Assembly: GCA_016930175.1 (NCBI GenBank)
Contig: JAFGHJ010000018.1
Coordinates: 37,625-101,624, forward strand
DNA length: 64,000 nt
DNA from: Caldifarciminota bacterium
Lineage (GTDB): Bacteria; Hydrothermota; UBA3072
Reading direction: 5' to 3'
The translations under genes and the position numbers were made by a program. Positions 47,812 through 58,484 of the stretch are shown here, piece by piece; positions within the stretch are counted from its first letter, which is position 1; every line of letters starts with the position of its first letter. The notes under the pieces are model-generated. The model had not been told where the DNA came from. It saw only the letters and a program-made list of their open reading frames with translations, and searched no databases.

Positions 47812-49395
47812 ATGCCAATAAAAGGTTCTCTCTCTGATCTTTCAATAATGGATATCCTACAGATGTTATACATAGGAAGCAAAACAGGCGAATTGGCAAT
47901 AACGAACGAAGAGAACCTCGTATATCTTTATTTAAACACCGGGAACCTTACCCATATACACTGGATGAACAGAAAAGATAGACTCGGCTCCCTTCTTGTA
48001 GAAAATGGATTCATTGAGGAAAAGGACCTGAAGGAAGTTTTAGAACTCCAGCAGGAAAGGGAAAATATCCCTCTGGGTGAACTTATCTTAGAACTTGAAT
48101 TAGTAGACAAAAAGACCCTGACCGAATACATAAAGAAACAAATGAGAGATGCAATAATAGAGTTATCCGGATGGGCAAAAGGCTACTTCGTTTTTGAATC
48201 CAGAGAAGCTTATCAGCCCGAAGGTTTGCCTGTTTCAATCAAAATAGACGATGTACTGCTTGAATCTGCAGCCCTAAAAGATGAATTAGCCGCTTCGTCC
48301 CTTCCGGACAAGGACTCTATACTCGTTGTTTCTCCTGATTGGAGTGACGAATCAAGTTTGACGGAAGAAGAACAGATGATTATTAATAAAGTAGATGGAG
48401 AAAAAACCCTGTCTTCTCTTATAAATGTGCTTCCAATGGAAGAATTTAAAGCTTTAAAATTGCTTTCTGCACTTATAAAAAAAGGCGCTTTAAAAGAACT
48501 CGAAATAAAAAGGGAAACACTTGTAAAAGACAAAGAAAAAATAGAGGAGCACATGAACCTGGGAATAGCTTTTGTAAAAATCGGAATGCTAAACGAAGCT
48601 CAACGGGAATTTAACAGAATACTGGAACTAAAACCCAATAATCCCGAAGCTCTATTCTACAAAGGAATAATTGGTTTCAAGTTGAATGACCTCGACGAAG
48701 CAGAAAACGCTTTTAAAGAAAGTCTTAAAACGGTTAAACGGACTTCAACTTTAAATAATATTTATCTGATAAACGAATTAAAGGGAAATAATGAATCTGC
48801 GCTGGATTACCTATCGAAAGCTCTAAAGAGAGAAGAAAACAACGAAAAAATCCTTTTAAACAAAGCAATCATATACTTAAAAATGAAAAAGGACGCTGAA
48901 GCTTTAAATATCTTAGATAACATTAAAACAAAAACACCATATACTATTTTCTATTATTCTTACATTCTGGCAAGAAAAGGAAAAATAAAGGAAGCAATGC
49001 AGATTTTAGAAGAAGGTCTTTCATTAGCCCCTGAGTTCGGAGAATATTTCTTCAATCTTGGTAAATTATACGAGACCATTGGAGAAGAAAAGAAAGCCAC
49101 AGAAATGTACCAACAGGGGTTAAAGTCAGATCCCGAGTGTATAATACTTTCAAAAGCATTAATCGACTATTATTACAGAAATAAACTCTTCGACATTTGC
49201 GAAGTCAGGATTGAAACTCTGATATCGACGGGTATTAGAGACTGGGATTTATTCTTCAAGAAAGGCAATATTCTTTTTCAGCGGGGAAACACGAAAGAAG
49301 CTCTCGAATTATGGAAAAAAGCTTTAGAATTAAATCCTGATAACAAATTAATAAAAAGAACTATTGAGCTGGCAAAAGGTAATGAAGAATTTTGA
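47812..49395 (+). CDS. DUF4388-like (PatA N-terminal-type) and TPR protein
   Basis: KGSLSDLSIMDILQMLYIGSKTGELAIT; multiple TPRs. Confidence 0.85.
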   Translation: MPIKGSLSDLSIMDILQMLYIGSKTGELAITNEENLVYLYLNTGNLTHIHWMNRKDRLGSLLVENGFIEEKDLKEVLELQQERENIPLGELILELELVDKKTLTEYIKKQMRDAIIELSGWAKGYFVFESREAYQPEGLPVSIKIDDVLLESAALKDELAASSLPDKDSILVVSPDWSDESSLTEEEQMIINKVDGEKTLSSLINVLPMEEFKALKLLSALIKKGALKELEIKRETLVKDKEKIEEHMNLGIAFVKIGMLNEAQREFNRILELKPNNPEALFYKGIIGFKLNDLDEAENAFKESLKTVKRTSTLNNIYLINELKGNNESALDYLSKALKREENNEKILLNKAIIYLKMKKDAEALNILDNIKTKTPYTIFYYSYILARKGKIKEAMQILEEGLSLAPEFGEYFFNLGKLYETIGEEKKATEMYQQGLKSDPECIILSKALIDYYYRNKLFDICEVRIETLISTGIRDWDLFFKKGNILFQRGNTKEALELWKKALELNPDNKLIKRTIELAKGNEEF

Positions 49396-50158
49396 AGACG
49401 AAGATCTGGGGAAAGTCGTTTCAGTAATAAAAAATTTCATGGATTTCAACCCCGAGAATTATAAGGTTAAACCTTTAGTTAGAAGAATCAACTCCCGCAT
49501 GCGGAAAGTAGGCGTGGATAATTTCAATGATTATGCCAAATTATTAAAAGGCAGCAAGGAAGAAAAAAGTAAACTCAAAGAGTCCCTTACTATAAATCTT
49601 ACGAGTTTTTTCAGAAACAAAACCGTCTTCGATACCTTAAGATCCGAAATTCTTCCCTTGATGGAAAATCCTGTAATATGGAGCGCCGGTTGTGCTAACG
49701 GCGCTGAACCTTACGCGATTGCGATTTTATGCAAAGAAATAAAACTTAAATGCTCAATTCTGGGAACAGATATAGATAAGGAATCAATAAAAGCAGCCTG
49801 CAAAGGTATTTATGATGAATCTGCTTTAACAGAAATGCCCTCTTATTACAAACTCAGATACTTTGAAAAAGTAAAAGAAGGATATAGGGTAACTCGTGAG
49901 ATTAGAAATTCCGTAGAATTTCAAAACCTGGACCTAAAGGATGCAGATTTTAAAGAGAAATTTGATTTAATTTTTTGTAGAAATGTACTTATATATTTAA
50001 ATAAGGAATTTCAGGAAAAGATTTTAGGCTGTTTTTCTGCGGCTTTAAAAAGAGACGGGATCCTGGTACTAGGCAAAGTTGAATCCATCCCCAACAATGC
50101 AAGAAAACTCTTCACGCCGATAAACATAAAGGAAAGAATCTATGCGAAAAGCAAATGA
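49382..50158 (+). CDS. cheR: chemotaxis methyltransferase CheR
   Basis: NLTSFFRNKTVFDTLRSEILP; WSAGCANGAEPYAIAIL; FDLIFCRNVLIYL. Confidence 0.92.
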   Translation: MKNFEDEDLGKVVSVIKNFMDFNPENYKVKPLVRRINSRMRKVGVDNFNDYAKLLKGSKEEKSKLKESLTINLTSFFRNKTVFDTLRSEILPLMENPVIWSAGCANGAEPYAIAILCKEIKLKCSILGTDIDKESIKAACKGIYDESALTEMPSYYKLRYFEKVKEGYRVTREIRNSVEFQNLDLKDADFKEKFDLIFCRNVLIYLNKEFQEKILGCFSAALKRDGILVLGKVESIPNNARKLFTPINIKERIYAKSK

Positions 50159-50624
50159 AATAACAGTCGAGACAGGGAATATTAAAGTTTCCAACGATTC
50201 TGCAGCTCTTATAACTGGCGCACTCGGGTCTTGTGTAGCCATAACACTCTACGATAGAAAACAAAAATTGGGAGGCATGGTACATTATATTCTGCCTTTA
50301 AACCCGGGAGGAAAGAAGAAAGCAAAATATGCAGATACCGGCATAATGCTTCTTTTAGAAAAGATGATGGAATGTAACGCAAAAAAGAAAGATATTGAAG
50401 CAAAAATGGTTGGCGGAGCAATAATGTTTGAGGAATTCATGGATGATATTGAAAGTTCGATAGGAAAAAGAAATATAAAAAAAGGAAAAGAAGTTTTAAA
50501 AGATCTTGGAATTAAACTGGTTTCGCAGGACACCGGGGGAAATTACGGAAGATTGGTAAGATTTCAGTTGTCTGACGGAAAAGTTTATATAAATTCATAT
50601 AAAGCCGGAGCTAAAATAATTTGA
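50142..50624 (+). CDS. cheD: chemoreceptor glutamine deamidase CheD
   Basis: TGALGSCVAITLYDRKQKLGGMVHYILP; KMVGGA. Confidence 0.93.
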   Translation: MRKANEITVETGNIKVSNDSAALITGALGSCVAITLYDRKQKLGGMVHYILPLNPGGKKKAKYADTGIMLLLEKMMECNAKKKDIEAKMVGGAIMFEEFMDDIESSIGKRNIKKGKEVLKDLGIKLVSQDTGGNYGRLVRFQLSDGKVYINSYKAGAKII

Positions 50625-51637
50625 TTGATGTTTTAGTTGTTGAAGATTCAGCGTTTATGAGAAAGGTCATTTCCGAAATCCTGAATGAGGATCCCGAAAT
50701 CAAAGTGGTCGATCAAGCCATAAACGGTTTAGAAGGAGTCAAGAAAGCCTCTCTTATCAAGCCCGACGTAATTACAATGGATGTAGAGATGCCTAATATG
50801 GACGGGATAGAAGCCGTAAAGAAAATAATGAAAACAAATCCAACACCTATAATAATGATATCCGCTTACACAAAAAAAGGAGCTCAAAAGACTATTGAAA
50901 CTCTAATCGCAGGGGCAGTAGACTTCGTTGAAAAACCCGGGGGGCCTATCTCTCTTAACATAAGAGACGTAAAGGAAGAAATAATTAGAAAAGTTAGGAT
51001 TGCATCAAAAGCAAATCTGAAAACAACAACAAAAAGAAAACAAGTAAGTTTAAATAAGAAAAAAATGGGCGATAGTTTAGTTATAATAGCCGCCTCTACG
51101 GGAGGACCGAAAATTATTAGCTTAATATTCAAAACACTCCCCAGAGATTTCCCCGCTCCTATAGTTGTTGTTCAACATATGCCAGGCACCTTTACTAAAG
51201 CCTTCGCCAAAAGATTAGACGAACACTCTCCTATCTCGGTAACGGAAGCAAAAGAAGGAAATTATCTTAATAGGGGCAAAGCTTTCATTGCGCCCGGAGA
51301 CTTTCACCTCGAGTTCAGCCAAGATAGAAAAATTAAACTAAATAAAAAACCCTCCCTTCATGGAGTTCGCCCCTCCGCCGACATAACAATGAACTCAGCA
51401 TCGGAGAATTTCGACGGCAATCTTATCGGAGTTGTACTTTCAGGTATGGGGAAAGATGGCTCCATAGGTGTAAGGAATATTCGTAAAAGAGGTGGATTTG
51501 TAATTGCACAGGATAAAGATACTTCTGTCGTCTACGGAATGCCTAGCTCTGCAATTAAAAGCGGTTGCGTGGACTTGGTTCTACCATCTAATGAAATTGC
51601 TGACAAGTTAATAGCTCTGGTAAAGAAAGATGTTTGA
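50621..51637 (+). CDS. cheB: chemotaxis response regulator/methylesterase CheB
   Basis: VEDSAFMRKVISEIL; IIAASTGGPKIIS; VVQHMPGTFTKAFAKRLD; TTG start overlapping cheD stop. Confidence 0.94.
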   Translation: MIDVLVVEDSAFMRKVISEILNEDPEIKVVDQAINGLEGVKKASLIKPDVITMDVEMPNMDGIEAVKKIMKTNPTPIIMISAYTKKGAQKTIETLIAGAVDFVEKPGGPISLNIRDVKEEIIRKVRIASKANLKTTTKRKQVSLNKKKMGDSLVIIAASTGGPKIISLIFKTLPRDFPAPIVVVQHMPGTFTKAFAKRLDEHSPISVTEAKEGNYLNRGKAFIAPGDFHLEFSQDRKIKLNKKPSLHGVRPSADITMNSASENFDGNLIGVVLSGMGKDGSIGVRNIRKRGGFVIAQDKDTSVVYGMPSSAIKSGCVDLVLPSNEIADKLIALVKKDV

Positions 51638-52463
51638 TAAAATAAAAAACTTATTATCAGAAATTGAAACAACCGGGATCAAAAATAGAGAACAAAACGA
51701 AAAAAGTTTAATTACAATTTTATCAACAATCAATAAAATAGGGGAAGAAATCTCGGAACTTGAAAAGAGAGCGGAAATTCTTCTGGATCTAATAAAAACA
51801 AACGCACCGAAAAGACGCGAAGACAAAAAGGACCCCGTTAGAGAAAAGGAAACCGCCGAGTCGTCTGGTTTTATAAACAAAATTCAATCAAGCAGGGTAA
51901 ATATTACAACTTTGATAGATAAAGGTTGGAATCTTATAGTTAGCGGAAAATATAAAGAAGCAATAAAGGAACTAAACAGAGCAAAAAAAATGGACCCTAA
52001 AAATATAAAAGTACACAACTTACTCGGTTGGGCATATATACACCTCCAGAAATACGACAAAAGCTCCCTTGTCTTCCAGGAAGTTTTAAAAATGGATCCC
52101 AAGAACGAAATGGCTCATGCGAATCTCGGCTACATAAATCATAAAAAGGGATTATATGGAGAAGCAATCGAAAAATTATCTGCTATAGAGAACCATGCAA
52201 AAGACAAACAGGCTATTCTCTACGCTTTATTCTACCTTGGTTTGGTTTATTACGAAAGAGAAATGTATGAGGACGCAGTCGAATTTCTGAACAAAGCAAT
52301 CAGCGCTGGTCCGAACTTGTACGAAGCCTATTATTACTTAGGCAAAGCTTACCAAAAACAGGGATTAAAAAACCTGTGTACTCAAATCTGGGAAAAACTA
52401 ATAAAAACGAATAAATATAACATCTGGGCTAAAAAAGCGGAGGAAGAATTAAATGGTAAATGA
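51630..52463 (+). CDS. TPR protein
   Basis: TPR units KYKEAIKELNRAKKMDPKNIKVHNLLGWAYIHLQKYDKS. Confidence 0.8.
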   Translation: MFDKIKNLLSEIETTGIKNREQNEKSLITILSTINKIGEEISELEKRAEILLDLIKTNAPKRREDKKDPVREKETAESSGFINKIQSSRVNITTLIDKGWNLIVSGKYKEAIKELNRAKKMDPKNIKVHNLLGWAYIHLQKYDKSSLVFQEVLKMDPKNEMAHANLGYINHKKGLYGEAIEKLSAIENHAKDKQAILYALFYLGLVYYEREMYEDAVEFLNKAISAGPNLYEAYYYLGKAYQKQGLKNLCTQIWEKLIKTNKYNIWAKKAEEELNGK

Positions 52464-53253
52464 GTACTGGGGACTCTCTAAGAAACCATTTTCTAACACA
52501 CCCGACTTGAGTTTCCTTTATAACAGTGATGAATTTGAAGAAGGCTACGCAAGGCTCTTATACAATATAACCGAAATCAGGGGTGGTTTAACCCTGGTAA
52601 CAGGAGAGATAGGCAGCGGGAAGACATATCTTGCAAACGCATTAAAGGAAAACCTTAAAAGACAGAACAATCTCCCCTTTATAATAAGAAATCCAAAACT
52701 TTCTTCAACTCAATTGATAAAAATAATTTTACAGAAACTGGGTGTAGAGGAAATACCCCGGTTCAAACTAAAAGTTTTAAACTCATTGGAAGAAACCCTC
52801 CTAGACCTGAACAGAAAAAATATAACAGTTATAGGGCTAATTGACGAAGCTCAAATACTTTCTCTTGACGCTCTAAGAGAAATACGCCTGCTTCTAAACC
52901 TGGAAACAGCAGAAGAAAAATTACTGCATCTTGTTTTACTCGGGCAACCAGAGCTGAAAAATAAAATCGATAAGGTACCTCAGTTAAAACAAAGAGTTAA
53001 TGTTCGCTTTCATTTAGAACCCCTTTCGCGAAAAGAATCGCAATCTTATATAAAACATCGGCTTAAAGTAGCAGGAGCCAAAAACGAAATATTCGAGCAA
53101 AAAAGTTTAGAAACGCTTTATACAATAAGTAAGGGCATTCCAAGAGTGATAAATAATATTGCCCAAAATGCTCTTTTCGTAGGAGCAACAGAAAATTTGC
53201 AAAAAATTCCTCCTGATGTTATTGAATCCGTAGCTGCCGATCTGGAGATTTAA
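52453..53253 (+). CDS. ExeA-like AAA ATPase
   Basis: YWGLSKKPFSNTPDLSFLY; GEIGSGKTYLANAL; GLIDEAQIL; LPELKNKI-type LLGQPELKNKI. Confidence 0.9.
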   Translation: MVNEYWGLSKKPFSNTPDLSFLYNSDEFEEGYARLLYNITEIRGGLTLVTGEIGSGKTYLANALKENLKRQNNLPFIIRNPKLSSTQLIKIILQKLGVEEIPRFKLKVLNSLEETLLDLNRKNITVIGLIDEAQILSLDALREIRLLLNLETAEEKLLHLVLLGQPELKNKIDKVPQLKQRVNVRFHLEPLSRKESQSYIKHRLKVAGAKNEIFEQKSLETLYTISKGIPRVINNIAQNALFVGATENLQKIPPDVIESVAADLEI

Positions 53254-53946
53254 GTGAAAAAAAGAAAAAAGATAAGTTTTAAAAAAATATTATCCCGTAA
53301 AGACGAAAAAGAAACAATCTCAACAGAATTAAAAACCGCCAAAACAGAACCCCAAAAGCAAATAGACATTCCAGCAAAAAAAGAAGAAACAAAGGGAAAA
53401 GGAGTCGAGGATAAAAAATCGGAAGAGAGAAAAGTTACAAAGCCAAAAGAAGTTATAGAGAAATCTGACGAAAGAAAAATTTCTCTAAAGAGAGAAGAAA
53501 TCATGATAGTTAGAGTAGAAAACGAATTCTATGGAATACCTCTCTTGTGCGTAGAAGAGATCAAGAACGAAATAAAATTAACTCAAACTCCTCAACTCTC
53601 AGAATTTCTCTCCGGAATTGCCGAAATAAGAGACTTAATAGTTCCCGTAATAAACCTCGGAAAACTCTTCGGAATTGAAACGGAAAATAAAAAATCAAAC
53701 AAAATACCTGTTATCGTTGTAAAAATTTCCAACCAATTTGTCGGTATTCAGGTATCCAAGATTGTAGAAATTATAGAAATACAGAAAACCGAGATACTTC
53801 CTCTCCCAGACATTTTTCCTCCAAAACTTTTCTCAGGAGGATTTTCCCATAAATCAATAGTTGTTGGCATTATAAATATAGAAAGTTTATTGAAAGGTAA
53901 ACAAATTCAATCATTTAAGGAGAAAATAGATGAAGCTATCAAATAA
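53254..53946 (+). CDS. cheW: CheW-like protein with K/E-rich N-terminal extension
   Basis: VENEFYGIPLLCVEEIKNEIKLTQTPQLSEFLSGIAEIRDLIVPVINLGKLFG. Confidence 0.88.
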   Translation: MKKRKKISFKKILSRKDEKETISTELKTAKTEPQKQIDIPAKKEETKGKGVEDKKSEERKVTKPKEVIEKSDERKISLKREEIMIVRVENEFYGIPLLCVEEIKNEIKLTQTPQLSEFLSGIAEIRDLIVPVINLGKLFGIETENKKSNKIPVIVVKISNQFVGIQVSKIVEIIEIQKTEILPLPDIFPPKLFSGGFSHKSIVVGIINIESLLKGKQIQSFKEKIDEAIK

Positions 53947-55609
53947 ATTCGCCTTAATATCTTCTCTGGTAAGTTTTGCAACAGGAACCCCCCTTCTGAT
54001 TTCATGTGTCCTCTGGACTATCTCTCTCGAGGACTACACTAAATTTCTTCTTGCTCTATCAGTACTATCTTTAGTTCTTGCCGGTCTTTTCTATTTCTAT
54101 CAGGAAAACCGCTTGAAAAAAGCAATCGCCGGAGAAAGAAAACAAGTCATCTACAATACACCTGTAGTTTCCGGAGTACATGCGTTCTTTAATTTTACTG
54201 CTTTTATTTTACTGCTTTCTTTAATCATTAACCCTTTACTTGAACTAACTTCAATTAAAAACATATTTAAAATCGGTATTTATATCATTCCTATAGGACT
54301 AATCCAGCTTAGTCTTATCTATCACTTAGGGTTTAATCTTCTCTCTCCTTATTACAGAACACTCAAAGAACCAAGACTCACAGGATTAAATATTACTCGG
54401 AAAATCCTATTGTTAGTTGTACCTGCAGTAATTTTCTCCCTGTTTACGGGCTATATTTTAACAAAATCCTGGTTCGGATTATTTTACGTCGTTTTCCCAT
54501 CTTTAATAATCTGGATACTTATTAAAACAATTAAAGAACCTGTTAATATTATACATGAAAGAATACAAAAAATACTAAAGGAACCTGCTTTGCCTTCTCC
54601 TAAAACAGCGGTCGTTTCCGGAGACGAAATAGCCCTTGTAAATGACGGACTTACTATTTTAACGGAAAGAACAATTTCCTTAATCGGAGGAGTAAAAGAT
54701 ACGGCGGAGAAAATCCGCACTCAAGGAGAGGCAATATTAAGCGGCATAAAAAGACTCTCATCTTCTTCCAAACAAATTGACAATTCCGTCCATGAAATAC
54801 TCGGAAACAAAGAGGAATTTCAGTCGGTTGTTAATTCTGTACAGAAAAACAACGATGAGCTGTCTTCCCTTTCTTCAGAAATTGAATCGCAGATTAAAAC
54901 GCTGGTGAATACTTCCAAAAAATCAATCGATCTCGCAAACTCAGGAGAAGAAAAATCGGAAGAAGGAGTCAATAAAATCAACACTTTCGTCCAGAAAATA
55001 GAAGAGGGTTCAAAAAGCCTGGAAGAACTGTCTTCGGCTTTTGAAGAAATCAAAGAATTTAACTTACTAATGGAACAGATATCTGATGACACTAACCTTT
55101 TGGCACTCAACGCATCAATAGAAGCTACCAGAAAAGAAGGCGCGGAAAGCAAGGGCTTCAGTGTGATTGCAGATGAAATTCGAAAACTTTCAAATGATTC
55201 TGCTTCTTATCTGGAAAAAACGAAGGACAATATTAAAAGGATGAGTGAAGCCGTCAAGTCAATAGTCGAATCCACAGAAAAATCAATATCAATATTCGAA
55301 GAAAGCAAAGCAATTATTCAAAAAACAGCCGACGACCTGAAAGAAATCTCCGAATCGATCGGAATGAGCACAAATATGGCTGATCAAATTTCCGGTATAT
55401 TAAAAGAAGGATCCGATTCAATCGGAGAGATAAAAAAATCAGCAAAAAAATTATCTTCATTAAACGAAAAACAAGTAGAATCAGCTCTGGATTTGTCAAA
55501 AGAGACAGAAGATCAGGTCGCCTCTATGGAAGACACCGAAATAAGAGTCCAAACTTTAATATCATTAATAGATAAAATAAAGGAAAACGCCAGTATAAAC
55601 ATTGAATAA
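53930..55609 (+). CDS. methyl-accepting chemotaxis protein, polytopic N-terminus
   Basis: multiple TMs; signalling tip LMEQISDDTNLLALNASIEATRKEGAESKGFSVIADEIRKLSNDS. Confidence 0.9.
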   Translation: MKLSNKFALISSLVSFATGTPLLISCVLWTISLEDYTKFLLALSVLSLVLAGLFYFYQENRLKKAIAGERKQVIYNTPVVSGVHAFFNFTAFILLLSLIINPLLELTSIKNIFKIGIYIIPIGLIQLSLIYHLGFNLLSPYYRTLKEPRLTGLNITRKILLLVVPAVIFSLFTGYILTKSWFGLFYVVFPSLIIWILIKTIKEPVNIIHERIQKILKEPALPSPKTAVVSGDEIALVNDGLTILTERTISLIGGVKDTAEKIRTQGEAILSGIKRLSSSSKQIDNSVHEILGNKEEFQSVVNSVQKNNDELSSLSSEIESQIKTLVNTSKKSIDLANSGEEKSEEGVNKINTFVQKIEEGSKSLEELSSAFEEIKEFNLLMEQISDDTNLLALNASIEATRKEGAESKGFSVIADEIRKLSNDSASYLEKTKDNIKRMSEAVKSIVESTEKSISIFEESKAIIQKTADDLKEISESIGMSTNMADQISGILKEGSDSIGEIKKSAKKLSSLNEKQVESALDLSKETEDQVASMEDTEIRVQTLISLIDKIKENASINIE

Positions 55610-56039
55610 AATTCTGGTATTCTGCTTAGATAAAATTTTTTTCGGAGTTAATATTAAGGATATCAAATCGGTAAGCAGATTGGGTAAGATAAAAAAGATA
55701 CCCGAGAGCCCGGAATGGATTGGAGGCTTAGGTAAATACCGAAACAATTCGTTTCCTCTTATAAAACTCTGGGAAATAATGAAATTAGAAGCACCCAAAA
55801 AGAAGGTTTTAATGTTGCCTGCCGCTTTTGATTACTGTGCTTTTTTGATTTCCGAAGTTAAAGGAATTTACGAATTTGATACGGATAAAGAATCGACCAA
55901 AATATTCTCTCTACCCTATCTCTCCGGATTTGGAACCCTGGAGGACAAAACTGTACTTCAAATTGAATTAGATAGAATTCTTACAGAAAAACAAAAGAAA
56001 ACCGTAAAAAACCTGAGTAGAAAAAATGAAAAAAAATAA
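55602..56039 (+). CDS. CheW-like protein (second)
   Basis: LVFCLDKIFFGVNIKDIKSVSRLGKIKKIPESPEWIGGLGKYRNNSFPLIKLWEIM; TTG start. Confidence 0.75.
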   Translation: MNKILVFCLDKIFFGVNIKDIKSVSRLGKIKKIPESPEWIGGLGKYRNNSFPLIKLWEIMKLEAPKKKVLMLPAAFDYCAFLISEVKGIYEFDTDKESTKIFSLPYLSGFGTLEDKTVLQIELDRILTEKQKKTVKNLSRKNEKK

Positions 56040-56469
56040 ACACTCACTCTGGAAAAAATTCATAGGAAGTTTTTTCTTTTTAGGAAAAATCAAAGGCGGA
56101 GGGACATGGTCATCTATTGTTACCGGTACGATTCTGTTTTTTTTTCTGGATTGGAATTCTCCTTGTTACTTCATAATTGCTGTCGGAGTTCTATTACTGA
56201 GTATACTGTTGTCACTCGAACTTTCAGATGATCCTTCCTGGTTTACTCTCGACGAAGTTATCGGTACAATGGTAACCTTTGCCTTTCATAACAAAGACGT
56301 ATCGACTTTGATGATCGGACTTATTTTATTTCGACTATTCGACATTTTTAAACTTCCTCCGATAAAAAAAGTCGAGCAATCAAAGATAGGAATAGTCTTA
56401 GATGATATCATAGCAGGAATATTGGCAAGCATATTTCTATTTGTTATTCACTCCATAAAACCTTTATAA
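56026..56469 (+). CDS. pgpA: phosphatidylglycerophosphatase A
   Basis: GKIKGGGTWSSIVTG; DPSWFTLDEVIGTMVTF; LILFRLFDIFKLPPI; DDIIAGI. Confidence 0.88.
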   Translation: MKKNKHSLWKKFIGSFFFLGKIKGGGTWSSIVTGTILFFFLDWNSPCYFIIAVGVLLLSILLSLELSDDPSWFTLDEVIGTMVTFAFHNKDVSTLMIGLILFRLFDIFKLPPIKKVEQSKIGIVLDDIIAGILASIFLFVIHSIKPL

Positions 56470-56960
56470 TGCAGAAGAACCTTCGAAAACTACTCGAGGA
56501 TATAGGAAATCTATTGCGAAAGAAAGGATGGACTATCTCTACAGCTGAGTCCTGCACCGGAGGATTGATAAGCTCCTTTTTAACTTCTATTCCCGGAAGC
56601 TCCGATTATTTCGCCGGAGGAATAATCGCATATTCTAATGAAATAAAAACGAATCTTCTTTCTGTTTCTCCTCAGACTCTTAAGAAGTTCGGAACTGTTT
56701 CAGAAGAAACCGTAAAAGATATGGCTCAGGGCGTAAAGCACCTCTTAAAAACCGATGTCGGTATTTCCATTTCAGGTATTGCCGGGCCAACCGGCGGAAC
56801 CGAGAAAAAACCAGTGGGAACTGTAGCGCTGGGAGTTGACATTCCGCAAAAGATAATTACTAATATGGTGAACCTCGAAGGGAATCGAAACAATATTAGA
56901 AAGTTAGCTGGAATAAGGCTTTTAGAAATGTTAAAAAACTTGCTGGAGGAGATAAAATAA
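56469..56960 (+). CDS. pncC: nicotinamide-nucleotide amidase (CinA C-terminal domain)
   Basis: TAESCTGGLISSFLTSIPGSSDYFAGGIIAYSNEIK; GISGIAGPTGG. Confidence 0.92.
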   Translation: MQKNLRKLLEDIGNLLRKKGWTISTAESCTGGLISSFLTSIPGSSDYFAGGIIAYSNEIKTNLLSVSPQTLKKFGTVSEETVKDMAQGVKHLLKTDVGISISGIAGPTGGTEKKPVGTVALGVDIPQKIITNMVNLEGNRNNIRKLAGIRLLEMLKNLLEEIK

Positions 56961-57496
56961 GACTATTTACGGCAATTAATATACCAGAGGAGGCAAAAAT
57001 TTTAATTTCATCTCTTTATGAGGACTTGAAAACTCCGTTTTCTGTTAAGTGGGTAAGAAAAGAAAATTTACACATTACTCTAAAATTTCTTGGTAAAACC
57101 GATAAAAAGACAGCTATTGAAGATAAAATGAAAGAAATCACCGAAGAGTTTTCTTCATTTAACGTCTCCTTAAAAAGGATAGGCGCTTTCCCTTCCTCAA
57201 AAAGAGCAAAAATTCTCTGGGTTGGAGTCGAAGAAGGCAGGGATGAACTAATCGAATTATTTTTAACTATCGAAAACAAGCTTTCCCCTCTGGGATTTGA
57301 AAAAGAAGTGAGAAAATTCACTCCGCATGTAACATTTGCCAGGGTTAAAAAAGGAAATTATAGCTTACCCGAACAAATAGACTTCTCATTTGATTCTTTT
57401 TCCGTAAATGAAGTGGCTCTTTTCAAAAGCACTCTAACGCCAAAAGGACCCATATATGAAACCCTATCATTAATCCCTCTCGGAGGTAAAACTTGA
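56957..57496 (+). CDS. thpR: RNA 2',3'-cyclic phosphodiesterase; probable ATA start
   Basis: from ATA: (M)RLFTAINIPEEAKILISSLYEDLKTPFSVKWVRKENLHITLKFLG; HxTxK motifs HITL and HVTF; GGAGGA 6 nt upstream. Confidence 0.88.
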   Translation: MRLFTAINIPEEAKILISSLYEDLKTPFSVKWVRKENLHITLKFLGKTDKKTAIEDKMKEITEEFSSFNVSLKRIGAFPSSKRAKILWVGVEEGRDELIELFLTIENKLSPLGFEKEVRKFTPHVTFARVKKGNYSLPEQIDFSFDSFSVNEVALFKSTLTPKGPIYETLSLIPLGGKT

Positions 57497-58479
57497 ACAT
57501 TCACCCGCCAATAGCATATCTTTTTGTAATTCTTATGCTTGCCTTTATGTCAGCCTCGATTAAAAGATCTAAAATAATTGACTTTATAGGCGAAAAATTT
57601 CTAAAAGGCACAAACGAGAAAACGGCAACAATGAAGCTTATTGCGTTATCACACATTCTGGCACCATTTTTTCTTTCCTTCGTTCTTATTTCCTGTTTCG
57701 AAAATTGGATTCTGCGGTTTAAGGAAAAAGAAAAATCACTAACACTATTGGTTGCCTCAGCTATAATGGGAAGCATAATTACTCCGTTTGGAAACCTTAG
57801 AAACATTTTTATCGTTATAGCTTTGGGAAAAGGGACGCCCACCTTTAGCTTTTCTGCTTTTATAGCAACAATGCTGCCTCTGTGGATAGCCAGTCTCTTT
57901 ACCTTGCTTGCGGTAACTTATTTTATCTGCGAAGAAAATATAATAAAAGAAACAAGCAGCACTGTAGAATGGAAAAGAACAGAACTCATTTTCTCAATAA
58001 TTCTCTTGTTCTTTGTTTTTGGATATTTCAATGTAGGAAAACACTACAATCTAAATTTGATCGGATTGATCATCTTAGGTGGAGTGTTCTGTATTGCTTT
58101 TATGGGAACAGAACCCCTAAAGGCTGTCAACTGGTGGCTTTTTATACCTGTGGGAGTTTGTTTTGTTGTTTTCTATATACTTTACTTCTTACCCCTGTCT
58201 GGTATGGAGCTTGCACCCTGGATAATATATCCCTTGGGGAGTATTGGCTCAGCGGGTCTATCATCAAATTTACTTTCTTTTATACTTCCACTATTAAATT
58301 CTGATAAATCCATTATCTTATACTCGGTGGCGGCAGGTAGTCTTGCGGGCATGCTTGGATCCTACGAAACAATTTGGATACGGGCAAGAGGAAGAACAAA
58401 AATCAAATTGAGTTTAATGTTTCAACTGTTTTTTATAGTTCTATCAATATCGCTTATAATACTTTTCTTTAGGAGGTAA
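57493..58479 (+). CDS. polytopic membrane transporter (ArsB/NhaD or DUF1646-like)
   Basis: about 10 TM segments, 328 aa. Confidence 0.55.
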   Translation: MNIHPPIAYLFVILMLAFMSASIKRSKIIDFIGEKFLKGTNEKTATMKLIALSHILAPFFLSFVLISCFENWILRFKEKEKSLTLLVASAIMGSIITPFGNLRNIFIVIALGKGTPTFSFSAFIATMLPLWIASLFTLLAVTYFICEENIIKETSSTVEWKRTELIFSIILLFFVFGYFNVGKHYNLNLIGLIILGGVFCIAFMGTEPLKAVNWWLFIPVGVCFVVFYILYFLPLSGMELAPWIIYPLGSIGSAGLSSNLLSFILPLLNSDKSIILYSVAAGSLAGMLGSYETIWIRARGRTKIKLSLMFQLFFIVLSISLIILFFRR

Positions 58480-58484
58480 TAATT

